From Spirulina major PCC 6313 (GTDB lineage Bacteria; Cyanobacteriota; Cyanobacteriia; Cyanobacteriales; Spirulinaceae): a stretch of DNA of 64,000 nt. Shown here piece after piece: positions 62,590 through 64,000 of the stretch; position 1 is the stretch's first letter, and each line of letters starts with the position of its first letter. The position numbers and the translations under genes were made by a program. The DNA lies in assembly GCF_001890765.1 (NCBI RefSeq), contig NZ_KV878783.1:2942771-3006770 (forward strand), written 5' to 3'. The notes beneath the pieces are model-generated. The model was given only the letters and a program-made list of their open reading frames with translations, was not told the origin of the DNA and did no database searches.

Positions 62590-63594
62590 GTGAGTAGCTC
62601 AAAGTCATCCCCATCCCTATGGCAGCGGTTGAGTCCATCAAGAACACGCCGTGTTCTTAGTATTACTTTGGCCGCATCTAGCATCAGTCTTTGTGCAGGG
62701 CTGAGTATCCCTGCGGGACGTGCCGCTCAAACCTTCGTGCGTGGTTCTACGGACTATAGCGGTTTGACGAGTACCTTCACGGAATTACCCACCTTAGCCA
62801 CTCAAGCCTGGAATCAAAAGTTACTGACGGTAGCCCAGGCAGAGCAGGCGAAAGATTTTGCGGTTCCGGCTCAATTCCAAGGCAAAACGATTCGCTCTGT
62901 GCCCTTACCCAGTGGCAAGAAAGTGATCGCGTTAACCTTTGATGATGGCCCGTCTGAGAAGTACACCAACGATATTCTGTATATTCTGGAACAGCACGGG
63001 GTGAAGGCGACATTTTTCCTGTTGGGTCGTAATGTGCAGAATTTTCCGGCGCGAGCGAAACAGGTTCACCTCAAAGGTCATGCGGTGGCTAATCACAGTT
63101 GGAGCCATCCCTACGCGAAACAGTCTCCGGCCAGTTCCGCGTCTCAAATTGACAATACGGATGTGTGGATTGAACGGGCAACGGGGGTCAAGCCCAAGTT
63201 TTTCCGGCCACCGGGAGGATATTTGCATACAGGTTTGGCCCAATATGCGGCCCAAAAAGGGCAAGTGGTGGCAATGTGGTCGGCGGATTCCAAGGATTAC
63301 TATGCGTCGGCTCCGAGTATGGTGCAGCGGATTCTCAAGGAGGCGACACCGGGGGGAATTGTCTTACTCCACGACGGCGGCGGCGATCGCACCCAAACCG
63401 TGATCGCTCTTCCCACGATTATCAAGAACCTCCAACAACAGGGCTATGCGTTTGTGACTCTGCCGGAATTGTTGACGATGCAGGATGAGGAAATGAAGGC
63501 GATCGCCGCTCAAAAAGCTGCCGAAGCTCAAAAAGCCGCCGAAGCCCAGCAAGCACCCCCACCACCGGCTCCCCAGGCTGCTCCTGCACCCTAA
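62590..63594 (+). CDS. polysaccharide deacetylase (NodB family), secreted
   Basis: A 334-residue exported enzyme: signal peptide (residues 17-45, SITLAASSISLCAGLSIPAGRAAQ), a linker, and a NodB domain (about 105-295). The metal-binding motif TFDDGPSEKYTNDIL is at about 115, H-x3-H in NHSWSHP at about 165-172, and FFRPPGG at about 205. It probably removes acetyl groups from peptidoglycan or exopolysaccharide. The C-terminus is an Ala/Lys/Pro-rich tail with repeated KAAEAQ units. The start is GTG 62590. Confidence 0.88.
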   Translation: MSSSKSSPSLWQRLSPSRTRRVLSITLAASSISLCAGLSIPAGRAAQTFVRGSTDYSGLTSTFTELPTLATQAWNQKLLTVAQAEQAKDFAVPAQFQGKTIRSVPLPSGKKVIALTFDDGPSEKYTNDILYILEQHGVKATFFLLGRNVQNFPARAKQVHLKGHAVANHSWSHPYAKQSPASSASQIDNTDVWIERATGVKPKFFRPPGGYLHTGLAQYAAQKGQVVAMWSADSKDYYASAPSMVQRILKEATPGGIVLLHDGGGDRTQTVIALPTIIKNLQQQGYAFVTLPELLTMQDEEMKAIAAQKAAEAQKAAEAQQAPPPPAPQAAPAP

Positions 63595-63616
63595 CAACCT
63601 TCAATAACCCCACTAT

Positions 63617-63645
63617 CAGGAGCGATCGCACTGCGATCGCTCCTG
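63617..63645. terminator. two-way hairpin with HIP1 stems
   Basis: CAGGAGCGATCGCA (63617-63630) pairs with TGCGATCGCTCCTG (63632-63645), a perfect 14-bp stem with one loop base, between convergent genes. Confidence 0.8.
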
Positions 63646-63667
63646 TTCTGCGACAAGATGAGCCGCG

Positions 63668-64000
63668 TTATTCCTCGCCCGCGTCGGTTTCGGCAAAGTC
63701 GGCGGGATCGTACCAGGTGGCAATAGGGCGGAGTTCTGGAGGGATGATGGTGTCGTAGGGAAATTGGAGATTGGTTTCCGAGAGGCCAAGATAACCGGCG
63801 GTGGTGAAGCTAGTCAGCAGGCGTTCCAGGGCGACCCAGACGATCGCATCATATTCCCATTTCCCGGCGCGGGGGGCGTAGCAACTAATCGAGCGCAACG
63901 CCCAGAAATAGGTATTACGCACCACTGACCCCTGTTTTTGGTATCGGGGCAGGTCGGCGGCATGAATGAAGAGAATATTATCAGCGATCGCAGCTCGCAT
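63668..64000 (-). CDS. hypothetical protein, 5' part beyond the window
   Basis: At least 110 C-terminal residues on the minus strand, running into the right edge; the ATG at 64000 may be internal. Sequence motifs: ILFIHAADLPRYQKQGSV, YFWALRSISCYAPRAGKWEYDAIVWVALERLL, then an acidic tail ending TDAGEE. No domain recognised. Confidence 0.5.
   Translation of the reverse strand: MRAAIADNILFIHAADLPRYQKQGSVVRNTYFWALRSISCYAPRAGKWEYDAIVWVALERLLTSFTTAGYLGLSETNLQFPYDTIIPPELRPIATWYDPADFAETDAGEE

Overview
The window is cyanobacterial chromosome. It encodes a photosystem II D2 protein (psbD), the ndhA-I-G-E block of the photosynthetic NDH-1 complex, the light-repressed ribosome factor LrtA, two SLH-domain iron-uptake-type porins, PatA- and RcaC-like response regulators, and a bifunctional PanC/Cmk. 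Copies of the HIP1 octamer GCGATCGC are scattered everywhere, inside and between genes, as is typical of many cyanobacteria. Base composition looks moderately GC-rich and even. The Hmp/PilJ motility locus, HpsJ-like protein and HetZ-related protein suit a filamentous or motile lineage, but the sequence alone does not fix the genus.

Layout. 1-4.7 kb: end of sufD, then sufS; a secreted TPR protein; an operon on the minus strand of ridA-like, YbjN-like and LipM/LplA-like genes. 5-8 kb: a small helical protein, a nucleoside hydrolase and a truncated hemoglobin. 8-10.7 kb: a flotillin with its NfeD/YqiJ-like membrane partner. 10.9-14.4 kb: a complete cyanoexosortase A island (PEP-CTERM substrate, exosortase, associated protein, HpsJ-like protein). 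14.7-18.6 kb: SLH protein, FAD oxidoreductase, AtzE amidase with its AtzG-like small subunit. 18.6-26.8 kb: hmpF divergent from hmpA-B-C-D (PatA-like, CheY, CheW, MCP), followed by an MlaE-type permease; no CheA is present. 26.8-31 kb: small proteins, hypD, lipA, cysK with an Rrf2 regulator. 31-41 kb: two porins flanking a pterin dehydratase, a candidate 23-residue peptide gene, a stand-alone psbD, an ECF-type ATPase, an ABC-2 exporter and a DUF427 protein. 41-52 kb: HetZ-related regulator, two PatA-like regulators, lipB, lrtA, malQ, ndhAIGE. 52.1-53.0 kb: an IS1-family element with an 8-bp target duplication and a frameshifted transposase. 53-64 kb: a six-domain RcaC-like regulator, a membrane protein, a translationally coupled pair of UbiA prenyltransferase and a rifampin-phosphotransferase-like dikinase, panC/cmk, a polysaccharide deacetylase, and a gene cut by the right edge.

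Themes. Lipoyl assembly is represented three times (LipM/LplA-like, LipA, LipB). Cysteine and Fe-S supply appears in sufDS and Rrf2-cysK. Envelope building appears in the exosortase island, porins, SLH protein, MlaE and deacetylase. Phosphorelay signalling is heavy. The least explained system is the UbiA/dikinase pair at 56.9-60.6 kb. The small peptide gene at 33.9 kb and the IS-sized inverted structure at 53.5 kb are the next most unusual items. Function calls rest on recognising motifs by eye; no database search was run.
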